From assembly GCA_021234155.1 (NCBI GenBank), contig JAJEKV010000004.1:7444109-7508108 (forward strand): a DNA stretch of 64,000 nt, in the 5' to 3' direction. This document shows positions 22,101 to 34,800 of the stretch, in pieces. The translations under genes and the position numbers were made by a program. The notes beneath the pieces were generated by a model. It was not told the DNA's origin. It did not search any database and saw nothing but the letters and a program-made list of their open reading frames with translations. Source of the stretch: Isoetes taiwanensis. Taxonomy: Eukaryota > Streptophyta > Lycopodiopsida > Isoetales > Isoetaceae. Every line of letters starts with the position of its first letter. The first letter of the stretch is position 1.

Positions 22101-25100
22101 ATCTCGAATGCATCTGACATGTGCAAAAGGTAGACTTAATTGGTGCCCCCATTACTATGTTCAGTGTTCCATCTAAAGCGACACCAGATGTGCATCCAGG
22201 TCAAGGTATGAAGTTAACTTGCAGATCGATACACCAGGAACAGTTTGGATTGGAGGTATTTTCTCAAAGTCATGACGTGCTCAGTCTGATTTTCTTATTT
22301 TCAGATATGAAGATGTAATGGCATGCATCCGACTGATCATGACACTACAATAATCTTTCCAGATCTTTTATGCAGACCTTGCCATACCTAAGGTTGAAAT
22401 GAAGCACGCAAGTCCTTGAAAAATACAGGTTGGGGACAGAGTAACATGCTGAAAAAGCATGCTGATATGACATGTGACATCTATGTTTGTTAAGTACCAT
22501 CATTATAATCATTAGTTTGTAATAAGTCTAATCCACCTCGTTCATTTGTATCTCCTCATTCTTATATGCAATGTGTTTCTTGATTCTTGATTCTGATCAC
22601 CTCACTTGCGTAGATCCGTAGTTTCTAACAGTGATAACAAATGTAGTGCCCCTTGATAACTTCGTCAATAACTACCTTCACACATCACAATATACAAAAT
22701 GTGGAGGGAGTCTTCTTGTTAAAGGAATAATTCTGACTGAAAAGGAAAAATTCCTTTCTTTTTCCTTTCCCTCTCACCTGTAAAGCATAACTGAAGGAGA
22801 ATTTTGCTGCAAGAACCAGGATCCAGAATAGAATATACCTGTACATTAAAATAATGTGAGGGACCAGAAGCTCACTCAACAATCATAAAAACAAACAACA
22901 AATACAAAACATATCCAATCTATGATTCCCTCTATAACTCGACCACATGGCATGAGATGACTGATTGATATAAGACGGTTTCCTCTTTCTAAGATTAGCA
23001 ACATACTCATTCTTTTGTTCAAAGGAGGATATTGACATTACAGAATAATTCACTTTGTTAGAACCATCATCTACAACTCACTTGATGTTGTCAATAATGC
23101 TTTCTCGCAAACCTCTGCCAACATACACACGGCTCTACATCGAAAAAGAGAATATAGCTCAGCAAAACATAATAACTCAAACATGCTTGGCAACAACTTA
23201 CCTGAAACCACCAGGTCATCAAATGAAATATCTTCCAATCAGTCTTCTCAATAAAATTTTGCAGCCAAGGAACAAGAATAAGTGCTATCGAGATGACTTC
23301 AGGTGCAACAAATACAAGCCCAGCTTCCAAGAACGTCAACATCTTATTTTTTGCCAGTACTGACCAACGACCATCATGATTTCGCTGACTCCACATGTTC
23401 CTGTTTTACGTAAATTATTTGGATGTTATGGAAAATACCAATCAGGGAAAACAAGTATAAAACGTTTAGTGCAAGAAAAACAGAAAGAAAGAAAGAAGAA
23501 AGAATTTATTGACATCCACCGGAGACCCTTAAGGTCTATGAGACCAAACAAATATATCAATTCTTCATTCCGCTGGGTTGAAAGTGCTATAAGAAACATC
23601 ATACATGGTGGAAAAGCTTTAGAATCTGCATCCTAACTGGTTCTTTATGTCCTTGTAGAGGGTCTGAAAAATGCTATGACGTCGCCTAGGGATCTTAATC
23701 TCCTTTGAAGTATTTCATATGAAGTTGTCTGGCCCATTTCTTAGACTTTTTGGCACTTTGTAGAGAGACCTCACTAAACAATTCTGATTTTCTTCTGCTA
23801 TAGACACCCATGTCTGATGATGCCAAATCAGGTTCAAAAAACGAGGTCAACACTTAAATCTGATTCTCCCTCTTCTTTCCACCACACCAGAAGTCACAAG
23901 CATGAGGATCACCACAATGAGAAAATCGGCAGATAACTTCTGGCAGAATATTGAGTGCCGGGAGGAGATTGAAAAGGAAAGCAGCATGAACACACAACAA
24001 CAAGAATATAGGGAATTGCTTCAGACAAATATGCAATGCCAATAATTTCTTAATTACAACATAATATGTAGCGTATAATTTAGAGAGGGAATCCTAGAGG
24101 AATCACTAGACATAACATTCCATGTAGCCAGGCTACACTCTCAAAATTTAAATAAAAGCAGTAAAACTCAGGCATGTTGCTTCAAAGTGATTAGCCATCG
24201 ATAAGAGTTGTTGCCACCAGATTGTCACTCTGGCTTGCATCATTGCAGAAGATAAATCTTGGATTATCATCGGGATTGATCTGTCCACCGCATATCTTCA
24301 GGACACTAGTTTTAATACAAACGGGATTCGAGCTTGAGCCCACCAAGGTGCATAAATGAAAGGTAAATGGAGAGGACCAATTAGCAATGTTGATGTCGTG
24401 TGCACGTCTCGTAGACAAGTTGGTCTGCAGTGGACATTAAAAATGCTCTTCATATGTCAACGTCCAAGAGTGCAACTGACTAATATGACCAACGAATGTC
24501 TCAAACTCCAGCATGCCCTACTTTTCATATGAAATGACTTCGGGAGAAAGGAAAATATTTGGCACTGAGACAATCCATTTTATGTCCATGCAATCCTAAA
24601 TCCTCTTGCCAGACAAATATAGTGATAATTGACAATTTGCTGGGCCTTCTAAATGGTAAGTACCTGTAGAGGACAGTAAACACTATAACCCAAACAACTG
24701 CCACAATAAGCTTTAAAACCATGCGGATGCCTGTCCATAGTGTCTCCAAAGATACAAGACGGTATTGCATCCATATATCTAGGAGGGCTGTCATGAACCA
24801 CAACATGGAATAATTAGCATCCAGTGTGTTAAGGTGCACAACAAACTGAACATATTTGGATTACCTTGAAGAATTCGTAATGCTGCCCATGTTATGAATA
24901 TACTCAAAATTCGCCCAATTGTATCCCTGTCTTTCAATTCAATCCAGGGTGCTGCCCCCTCTTTCCACATTACGAGGATCATTGCCTGTCAAAAGAATAG
25001 AACAAAACCATGGGAATAGAGCAAATCAAAAGATAAGGTAATAAAAAATACACCATACCGGCAGCAACAATGTAATAAGGAATTGAAGAATCCCTGTATG

Positions 25101-28100
25101 CATATATGCTAGAATGAAAGAGAGACACGATATAGCTAGGCTATGAGTAAACTGGATAAAGAACTGTAAAGCATGACTATGGCTTTATAGGAGAGCCATG
25201 TCAGCAACATATGTGGCATGCCTAGTCGTCTAAGAGTAGTGACATGTCACATGTCATATGCTAACATCCTCCCTGATGACTAGCATGACTCAAAGATAGA
25301 AAACGAAACTAGAACTACTAATCTAAGTATCCCCCTGCAATATAATGCTGCCTGGAAGGAATTCAGCATATGAAGCAAATTCAACCACATAAGTAACCAT
25401 GGCTGCCACTTGACGTTGGTGTTATAACACCCTGCCTCTGTACCATTCTCTCCTGGAAATACAAGGAATGGTATAAAACAACTTCTTATGTTCCTGTAAT
25501 AAACCATACTGAATGTAAGTGCCCTGCTGAATTATGCCAACATGTACAACTAACAGCACTCTCAGCAGTGAATATTTTTGTATCCTCTACTTAACAATCT
25601 GAACATCTTTCAGCCATGAAAGGTAGCACTTGTAACTCATAATACTCCTTAGGTAACCCAACCATATCAAGTGTTAGTGATTCTTTAAAAGCTGTGCCGC
25701 TAATGCACTTCTGTCAGAAACCAGGTCATCTCTCTTTCGAAACTGGGAATTGTGAAGGTCAAATAAAACCTGATTTCCTTTATGCTTACAACTGTAGCTA
25801 ATTTTCAACATCTTATTTGATTCTTCAACATCAGTATGAGGAACATACCCCAAACACTCAGTCAAATTATAATGATTCTCCATCCTCTCATCATGTGGAC
25901 AAGCAAATGGAATATGTAAAGCTATGTAAAGTGGCAGCTGTAACACATGATGATTAACCTGAAAGAGAATGGACGAAAGTTCATCTGTCTGTGCATCAAG
26001 TTCCATACAAGGAAACTCAAGAACCAGTTCCTCTTTTGCTTCTATAATGCCTTGTATATTCCCTGCAGATTGTTCTTCTGGAAATTGATCTATGATTTCT
26101 CTATTACCACGAAGAAAAATGTTGTCTAAAACTTCATACTGCCAGTCCATATCAAATAATAGCGATTGAGAACTATCGTCATGCTGTAAATCTAAACAAC
26201 ATTCTGCACATTGCTCTGGATCTGCCACACCTGCAACCTCATCCCAAACATCACCGAGTGAAAAAGAAGAATTATTAGATACTCTGCAAGAAGAACATAC
26301 TAGCGAATCATGTTGCCAATTCCATTGCTCATAGTTTTGAAATTGTCCCAATGTATGCGAGCATCTTTCAGAACTAGAAACCAGATTTGTATGGTCATAT
26401 GTATCAAGAACAATCAATACTTGATTTCTCAAAATCAAACACCTGTAACTTACCTTTAGCTGCTTGGTTAATCCTCCAACATCAGGATAAAAAATATACC
26501 CCAAACAATCATCCAAGTTAGAATAATCCCTCAACTTTCCATCATGTGAACAATTGGAACGTTTAAGCAAAGGTAATTCTAGCTGCTAAGTACGAACCTG
26601 AGCCATAATCGAAGCCTAGCAAATTCAGGAATGGTGGCATGAACATCGACCCAAGGAAACTCAGAAATCTGTTCCTCCTTAATACAAATTTGCTTATGAT
26701 CCATCGAAAATGACACTAATATTAATTCTTCTGAAGCACTTTACAGAAAAGATGTGGCTGGTGTATACCCTACAGGTACATCAGCTGTGTCCTTGATAAG
26801 ATCATACAGTATACCTTGTTCGTAGAAATCAGCACTCCTTTCCCATAAGATTACCCTGTGCTCCTCTTTGGTCTCAGATATTTGGTCTCATAGACCCAAG
26901 CAGTCTCTCGTAGACGTTAATATAATCTTTCTTTCTTTCTTTCATCTCATTCCAAATATTTCGAATCAGACCAGACTTCCCCACTCCTGCAACTAGAGGA
27001 TCCTGGAATATCAATGCTGCTGTTGCCCTCTCCTTATCTTGTTTTCTGCAACCTTGTAGCCAATATCTTTCGCCAAATAGATGCCATCAATATTAACATC
27101 CGGGTTTTCATGAGTGTACGCTGCTGCAACTTCATCATCGTGTTCTCTAACAGAATTTGACCCTTTCTTAAAAAACAACTCCAAGACTAACGATTCTGAG
27201 ATCTTGAGATCATCCATGCAAGGTATTTTTACATTCTGCTCCACAAATTCTTGAACTGTTTCTGTAGCAATTTCTGACATCTTTGGAGTTTCTTGTGCAT
27301 GATCATGTACTACAACCTTCTGCATTGTGCTTTCCACGTTGTTAAAGCCTGGAACTTCATGCCAAACACTATCAAGTGAATGAGAAACAACATCAGAAAT
27401 ATCTACAATTTGTGGTACGGGTATTAGTGAAAATGCAGACTTTTCAAAATAACCCTGCTCAATTTGTCGCTTCTTCTTGTATTGATTATCCTGCCCAAAT
27501 TCAGATCTCAAGTAGTCCCAGAGCTCTTGGGAACTATAAAATGTAGTTTGCCAAATCGTGAGACACAGAGTAATCTCTGTGTCTCACGATTATCCACATC
27601 AAGAGTAATCTCTGAAAGATTGTGTCCTCTTACAACATGCCACAGGCCTTGTGAAATTAACGACCAGGTCATGTGAAATCTCCATTCTTCATAGTTTTGA
27701 ATGCTTAGAAACTTATCTTTCAGAGGAATTACAATCTCATACAACCCCTCCCTAGTCCCCTTAAACTCCCCCTAATAGAGTACTACACAAATCTAATCAG
27801 CTTCTTTGTCACAACGACAATTATTCTGCAGTTTTGATCAGATTATTGACAGACGCTCTGCTCTCTGCTCCATACCCTACAAATTCGGTAGTCCAAGAAG
27901 AATTAAAGGCCATCGAGAACCCCACTATCTTCGTCTCCACAACAAATGCTGATAACCATTCCCGTCTGTCAAGAAAACATTTCTGCACCTCTGTGTTCTC
28001 CACCAACAAAGCCACCGCTGTCAACATGCAACTTAATGCACTTTTGGAAGGACCAAAAACAGCTTCCGCCTCATTTGGATCACCAGAAATAGGTCAACCA

Positions 28101-31100
28101 ATCTTGGCCGCAATAAACCCTGAGATCCGCAGATACGTCCTAGCAAAAATATCCGACTCCTGGTTTCCTAGATCCGATCACAATTTCCATAGCTCCAGCT
28201 CCTGAATCATCACGTATCCGACTAGAAACTACACAACTCAAGGTCTTCTCCGAACATCAGATCTGTGCAACAAACTCCAGATCCAACCTTTCCACATTAG
28301 ACGAATAAAATTGCAAGATTGAATAAATCTCTGCAGAGATTTTTCGGAGATAACACATTCTCGGCCTGTTCTAGACCCGCAGCACGTTCTAGGCCCGCTC
28401 TGATCAGACCCGATACCACGTTCTGATCCCACCTTCTATGCTCGGGCACTCATCTCATCCTGCATTCCCGCTCTGATACCATGAATAATCCCTTTATGCA
28501 TATATGCTAGAATGAAAGAGATACACGATATAGCTAGGCTATGAGTAAAATGGATAAAGCATGACTATGGCTTTATAGTATAAAGCATGTCAACAACATA
28601 CGTGGCATGCCTAGTCATCTAAGAGTAGTGACATGTCACATGTCATATGGTAACAGGAATGAACTAAAAAACAGAAAGTTATTTATGGCAATACAAGTTT
28701 TACAGTCTATTTCGCAATAGTAGGAGACAAGAGGTGCCGCCTAAGAAACCTTTTGTTCTATAGCCAAAAACACTGGGATCTCTTTCAGCATTAGTCTGTG
28801 AGAAAGAGGCATGTCATTCAATGTCGATCACCATATAATATAACGGACCGCCCATAACATCACATGGGCTTCAATATTCAGTACTGCCTTCATAGAGAGC
28901 CAGCAACTACATCAATACCATCATGGCACCATGATTTTCCAAAATTCTGTAGTTTTATCATCTAACAAGAAGTTATTTTAGGAACCCCTGACCAATTTGC
29001 TCTGACATAAATATATTGGAACCTTAGAAACACTTTTTGCATTTATAGATTCTAAAAATCATACATCAGAGTACATCAATATTTACCTGAAGGGCAAGTA
29101 TATACATGACCCAGAGGCGGTCAAAACTCCGAAAGATATTCCAGAAAGACCGGTTCTCCACAAATCCAGTTTTCCCTACCTTCGCTTTTCCCTGCAAAGG
29201 GGAAGACTAAAACATGAGTAATGTGCATTGTGCATGTCCGCAAGAAAAATATTTTCCTTCATCTGCAATCAGATTATGGTGTTGCATTGCCCAACTAATA
29301 AGAAAATACCTGGTCCCCCTTTGCAAGGTAGTTGCTTCCTTTACGTATGGGCCACTGCAAATGAGTAAAACATCTTTTTGTCCTACAAACAATCAACATA
29401 GACAATGATTAGACATGTCTATCAATCTGCCCTTTCACTCCATGGCAACACCTTTTCCACGAGTCAATGCAATGGGAAGTTCTCATGTTATTTTTGAAAT
29501 TTCAAAACATAGTCTAGGAAGCTCTCGATACATGTAAAGCACGCAATCCAAGCCTGCTAAGGGTAGATGGGAAGCTACATGCTAACTGAGCTTGGAAATG
29601 AGATGATGGATTCTCAACTTCTCAAACTGGACTCATTTGCCAGATCTCAATGGTGCATGATTATCCACTTGGAACATTTGGCTCACTTGCTTTCTTGCTT
29701 CTATACACCAAACTAGGCATTGGAATCCCCAGCTTCATTTCTCAGTGCCACTAGCCTTCTTTCCAAGATAGCCAATTCCTGCGCTCCTACGCTTGTCTAA
29801 ATGTTTGATAAGTGTTTTGTTTTATGCTCGCCAGCCTATACCTGATGCTTTTGGTTTGGTTATAGAGCATGTGTAATATTTTCTTGGAATGGGTGGTTGA
29901 CAGAATCATTAAAGGTGCTATTGTGATGGTGTTGGTTTTATCAAACTGCGTTCACGGCTGTTTCTCAATAAAATATGTTTGATCATGTATACCTGTTCTT
30001 TGTTGGGGTCTGAAAGTAAATATATGGATTTACTGCGGAGAAGCTTTTCTGACACCCAGCTTGGCCTCTAAATTTAAAAGCGTTTCCCTCTGCAAGTTCG
30101 CTGACAATCATCTCTAAAGCAGTCCTTTGGTCAATGTCCAATCATGATTATTCGATACTTCCGGATTCATGGGATCACTTGCTTTATATATTGGTTCTAT
30201 AACATTAGAAGACTAATTCTCTAGGGATCCAGCACATATGGCTTCATTAAAGAGGTCACTGATGATTGGTGTGACCATGTCAATTTCATAAATGAACTGT
30301 TCTGACTGATGTTCCTCGCAGTCCTTTGCCTCTCCCTTCTCAATATCCCTTTGGATGAGTGATACGGAGAAGAAAGATGAGGAATCTGGCCTCTGGCCAA
30401 CTATTTCTCCTTTGTTTCTTCCAAAACTTGTCCTCCCGCACTGTATTCAAAAGCCTGCTGAGCACTGTTTATAAGCTTCCTTAGAAACTGCAACTGAGTT
30501 TTTATCACAAGTCAAAGCGCATTTGAGCTGTTTATGGAGAACCTTAAAAGTCCTTCTCATATCACCCATTCTGTGGCATCTGCCCTCTATCAATGTTTGA
30601 GGCTTTTGGGACCGAACTTTGTAAGCAAATGTACATAGAGCAGCTTGATGTAATGATTCAGCAAACTTAGAACCTTTTTTCTCAAGTGTATTCAATGACT
30701 GATCCCAGCCATAAATGCTTCGAGATGCTCACTCTGAGTGGTCGACTTCAAACTGATGGTGCCTTCTCTGGTGGTGAAGGCTGCAAGACGTGAGGTTTTT
30801 ATGTTGAAGCGCCAAAAGAGCATGGCTTCCATATGGACGGATGTCTTCTATACGAAACTCTCCAATCTGGCTGATAAATAAAGATGACTCCACTGTTTAC
30901 CCCTTTGTGAGGAGCACTAGTTGAATTTATCAGGTAGAGGCCAATTGGGAAGGCCATTATAGATGATCAAATTATGTACTTGCCCAATTCCAGCAAGCAA
31001 TGCCCATACCGTCTTTGTCAATTGCGACTCTCTCTGCTTGCATTTCCCTAGGGTGGAGACTTGGCAAGCTAATGGGATCTCTGTTCATATCAAGAAAAAA

Positions 31101-31857
31101 GATGCAATGATGTGTCAATACCTCCTAAAGATCCATGGATCCATACATAATATGTTTAGCCTTCTAGGCGCACGACCCCTTGCATTTCACTTTGTTGGAA
31201 GCCTTTATAGTTACTCCATTGAATGGCTTCTTTTTCGTGTTACAACCATTGGACACATCCTGTTCCTGTCTCTATGATACCTTAGTTGCACTGCAACATG
31301 TTGCTAAGCCTCTGCAATGAAATGGAACAGATGACGAAGCAAAACAGGTTTCGAAACACATCCCGAAACATATAAACTACTAACAGTTTTGATATCATAT
31401 GAAGTGAGATATACATATGATGCATATGTTCCACTTTACTTGAACTTGAAGTCTTCTCCATGGCCAACACTTACATTGCCATCTTCTGGCTCCTAATCAC
31501 TTGATCGGAATAAATGTACGCTGTCTGACAACGAATTTCCTTTACTGTCTTGTTAAAGCTTGAATTCTGTCTAGGATGTGAGAATTCTGCAAGTTTCTTG
31601 CTTGGATTCCGTCTTAGACGTGCGTTAAGAAAGGACAGCCCCGAAAAAAGACAAGGGACAGTAGGCATGTACAAATCATCACAGTGTTTTCTCAGGCCAT
31701 ATAAGTGGGTGCATTAAAACTCATAGGATACAGAATCATTCATAATCTTGATCGCTAAGTTTTAGTCTTTCTTTCTTGCTAGATTTAATTAGCACTTTCA
31801 ACTAAGAGAATGTTCTTGTAGACCCTATGGGTCTTCCGTGAACATTAATAACTCTTC

Positions 31858-31888
<31 letters not shown>

Positions 31889-34800
31889 TCCTGAATCAGA
31901 ACTGTAACATCCATAGATTTGTCTACATCCAGAGCCCATGTGCTCTTCTACAAGGCAATGTATTATGCATATTCATCTTCCATGGATCTTGAGGAGGTGT
32001 TTACATATCATTGCATCTCTTTTCCTTTTTTTTAACTCAGAACTATAAGCACTTGTCTATATCCAAAGCCCAGTTTGTGCCTTCTACAAGGCTCAACGTA
32101 TTATGCATACTCATCTTCCATGGGCTGCACACCCGCGACATTGTAGGCATCAATGCTCAGGCTGAATACAAAGCATGTATTAGATCCACACGGTCACTGC
32201 ACACGAAAATCAATTGTACTGTCCCTCTAGGAACAGTAGTTCCCATGCCTGATGGACTGGATGACACTATACATTAGATAAGAAAAAATGCAATACCAGA
32301 AATACTCGTTCATATCATCATAATTTCTCCATGCAGAATGTGGTGCCTTCCCTTCATGACAAGCTTCAGCTTCCTGCCAAGTAACAACTTTTAAAAATGA
32401 GCTTGCATATCAACAATTGCACAAACCTACATTGTAAAAAGAATCAAATGAAATTTCTGCAAAGACAAATGCACTAACGTAAGGTGCTTGGACAATGGCA
32501 GGACCTATTAAGGGTCCTTGCCAACCAACCCAAGAAGGAGAACTCCTTCACTTCTGAGCTGGATACATATGCTGAGGTACTTCAAACTTAAGAAAACATA
32601 GCCTGCCTCCTTGCTTCTGAAGTCTTCAATATATTTAAACCCTTTTGAATATTCTTTAAACCATTTATACTTGCTAATTCCAATCCTGGAAATGCGCCCC
32701 TGAACAGCTTCATCCCTTCTGTATAACAATGTGCAATACTTCTCCATGCTTTGGAGGCAAGGTACACTAAAATAATTGTTATGAAAGAACTCATGGTGAA
32801 TGGATCTCGTGGTACACATCAGCACGTGTCTGTCCTAGTCATCAAGTATACCATATAAGCCACACGTCACCTTTTGTTGCTTACTTTGGTTTCTCCTGTT
32901 CTCCATCGGTTCTAGGCATCCTTGATTTTTCTTTATCTCTACAATACTCCATTTCAGTCTGTATTTTCCCCGGTTGTCAGCAGTTTCTGTGAAATTCTGA
33001 CCCACTCAGTAAGATCTTTCATTATATTGACTATAAATCTGCAGATTAAAGTCAACTCTTGATTCTCTGCTAAGAGACATCAAAAACACATCTAGCTCGC
33101 CGGAGACATTAGTTACAGATTTGGAGAAACTTCAGTCACAGATTATGGGATTCATAAACGCATGATAGGTCAATCCATTCTAGAAGTTAAAATCACTGAG
33201 GGAGGATCTGGAGGTCCTCTGGCTGTAGTAAATAAGTATAGTAATATCACAGGCACTATCAAGACATAAAAGGATGTGAAATGGACTTTTACTGAGGTTA
33301 AATGTACTTGTTAGAAGCAAAACTTGAAGTTGCAAGGCAAAATAAACGAGCTCAGACTAGAATAAAAGCAAAGCTAAAGAAAGATAGATGAAATATTACA
33401 TGCTGGTTTTGTGGTGTCAAAACACATTATAGATCTCCCTATCATATCATCCAAATGAACAAAAAATACTAGAGAGTGCAATGCAAAGTATCTTCAATCT
33501 CAATCTTCTTGTAATCAGTCACCTTCTGCAGTTTCAGAATTATCCTTCCGCAAATTAGCATGGCAATCCAGAATAATATGGATTCTATTTACAAGTATTG
33601 CATCATGGATTCTGGCGCACCTAGACATCTTATAGGCTCTGCAGATAAGTTAGATAGTCCCCAATAATTAATCATAATGGGCAATTAACAGCAAGTGGAA
33701 TCAAGATAAGTTTCCACAGGACCACAAGAGGAATATGGCCACAATTAATGGGGACAGCAGAAACGGTGAAACAACTCGCCACCCAACCTTGAGCTCAAAT
33801 GAATCTAAACCCCCCACTGAGCTGAGCTGGCACAAAAGAGGAACATACCTATAGACATCCTGATCTCCAGATTTATAGATCTAGATCCATGTAATTGCCT
33901 CTCTTATAAAGCCAGCTCGCCTTTCATCCTTCCCCAAGGCCTTTCACTAAAGGTAGCTTGGCATATAAGGTTTCCACCTTATATGGCTGTTTTACCCCTT
34001 TATGCCCTTATATGCTGTGCCTCAGAAGGCCTCACCAAGGCACCGAATCACTGACCTCAATTGTGATTCCAATGCCACAACCTTTATCATCAGATCATAT
34101 GGCTTTGATTAAGAAATCTGTCTAAGTTCCCTAGACTTAAGTAAACTGCAAAGGAAAGTGAATGGACTCGCCACCCAACCTTAGATTCACCTAGTGAATC
34201 ACCGCCAAGCAGAGAGCTAGTGCACGAGCATGTCAAGAACTGTTATCAGTTAATGATGCATCTCCATGGGAGATCTCTCGTTATATAGGCAGCTAGCTCC
34301 CTTTTCACCTTTCCTTTCTGCCTTCATTCCATCATCTTTTGGACAAAAGAGGATGTACGAGAGGATGTATGAAGGTCAACGTATGATTGGGGTCATCACT
34401 CCCAATACATACGGCATATTAGGGCATCATCCTTCCTAATACCAATACCAAGTGTACACTGCACTATCTCAGCTGGTGCCTACATTAGCCTAGCTAATGG
34501 TTGGCGCCTCCCGAAGGCACACAGCTCTCCCAGGGTTTGGATCAACACGTGCATCCAGGATTAATTACACGTCATCCCTGTGTTGATCCAGGATTATCCA
34601 CACAATATCCTTCTGGAGGCGCAAAGCTCTTCCAGAAGTGACCATACAGGTCTCTCGGAGTGACCACACAGGCTGTTTGATCACAGAGGTCACTTGATCT
34701 GTCTACCACACAGAGCGACATACATCCTGTATCAGGCCAGCATACATTGTCCATTAGGAGTGACCAGATAGGTCACTTGATCTGTCTACCAAACAGAGAG

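Larger units (their letters stand above)
25084..28655 (-). mobile_element. Non-autonomous Copia-like LTR element with captured host sequence, in callose synthase intron 9
   Basis: A structurally complete LTR element on - of 3,572 bp. The 5' LTR is 28655-28482 (174 bp) and the 3' LTR is 25266-25084 (183 bp). Both begin TGTTA and end TTCA. A perfect 5-bp target duplication GGAAT lies at 28656-28660 and 25079-25083. Directly after the 5' LTR is TGGTATCAGAGC, complementary to initiator tRNA-Met (28481-28470); a purine tract GGGAGGA adjoins the 3' LTR. The interior has only the start of a Copia-type gag and no protease, integrase or reverse transcriptase. The rest is non-viral coding-like sequence, including an NB-ARC P-loop and repeated cysteine modules. 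It must depend on another element's enzymes. Confidence 0.9.
29383..32296. other. Callose synthase intron 7 (2.9 kb)
   Basis: The intron holds a decayed gene fragment on - at about 30200-30900, a CTTT-tailed repeat at 31808-31893, and two related ~80-bp direct copies at about 31907-31984 and 32038-32130 (shared words TTGTCTA, CAAAGCCCA/CAGAGCCCA, TATTATGCATA, TCATCTTCCATGG). The remainder shows no gene or clear repeat. Confidence 0.5.

Noticed and set aside
25046-25090. A stop-free stretch (GILQFLITLLLP on -) flanked by AG and GT next to the 3' LTR, looking like a callose synthase exon
   Set aside because: Exon 9 (YILALQ) joins exon 10 (AMILVMW) in frame without it, and it has no counterpart in the family.
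27834-28205. 123-codon + strand ORF in the non-autonomous LTR element
   Set aside because: It runs antisense to the element's own direction and shows no motif; probably a shadow of the 5' leader sequence.
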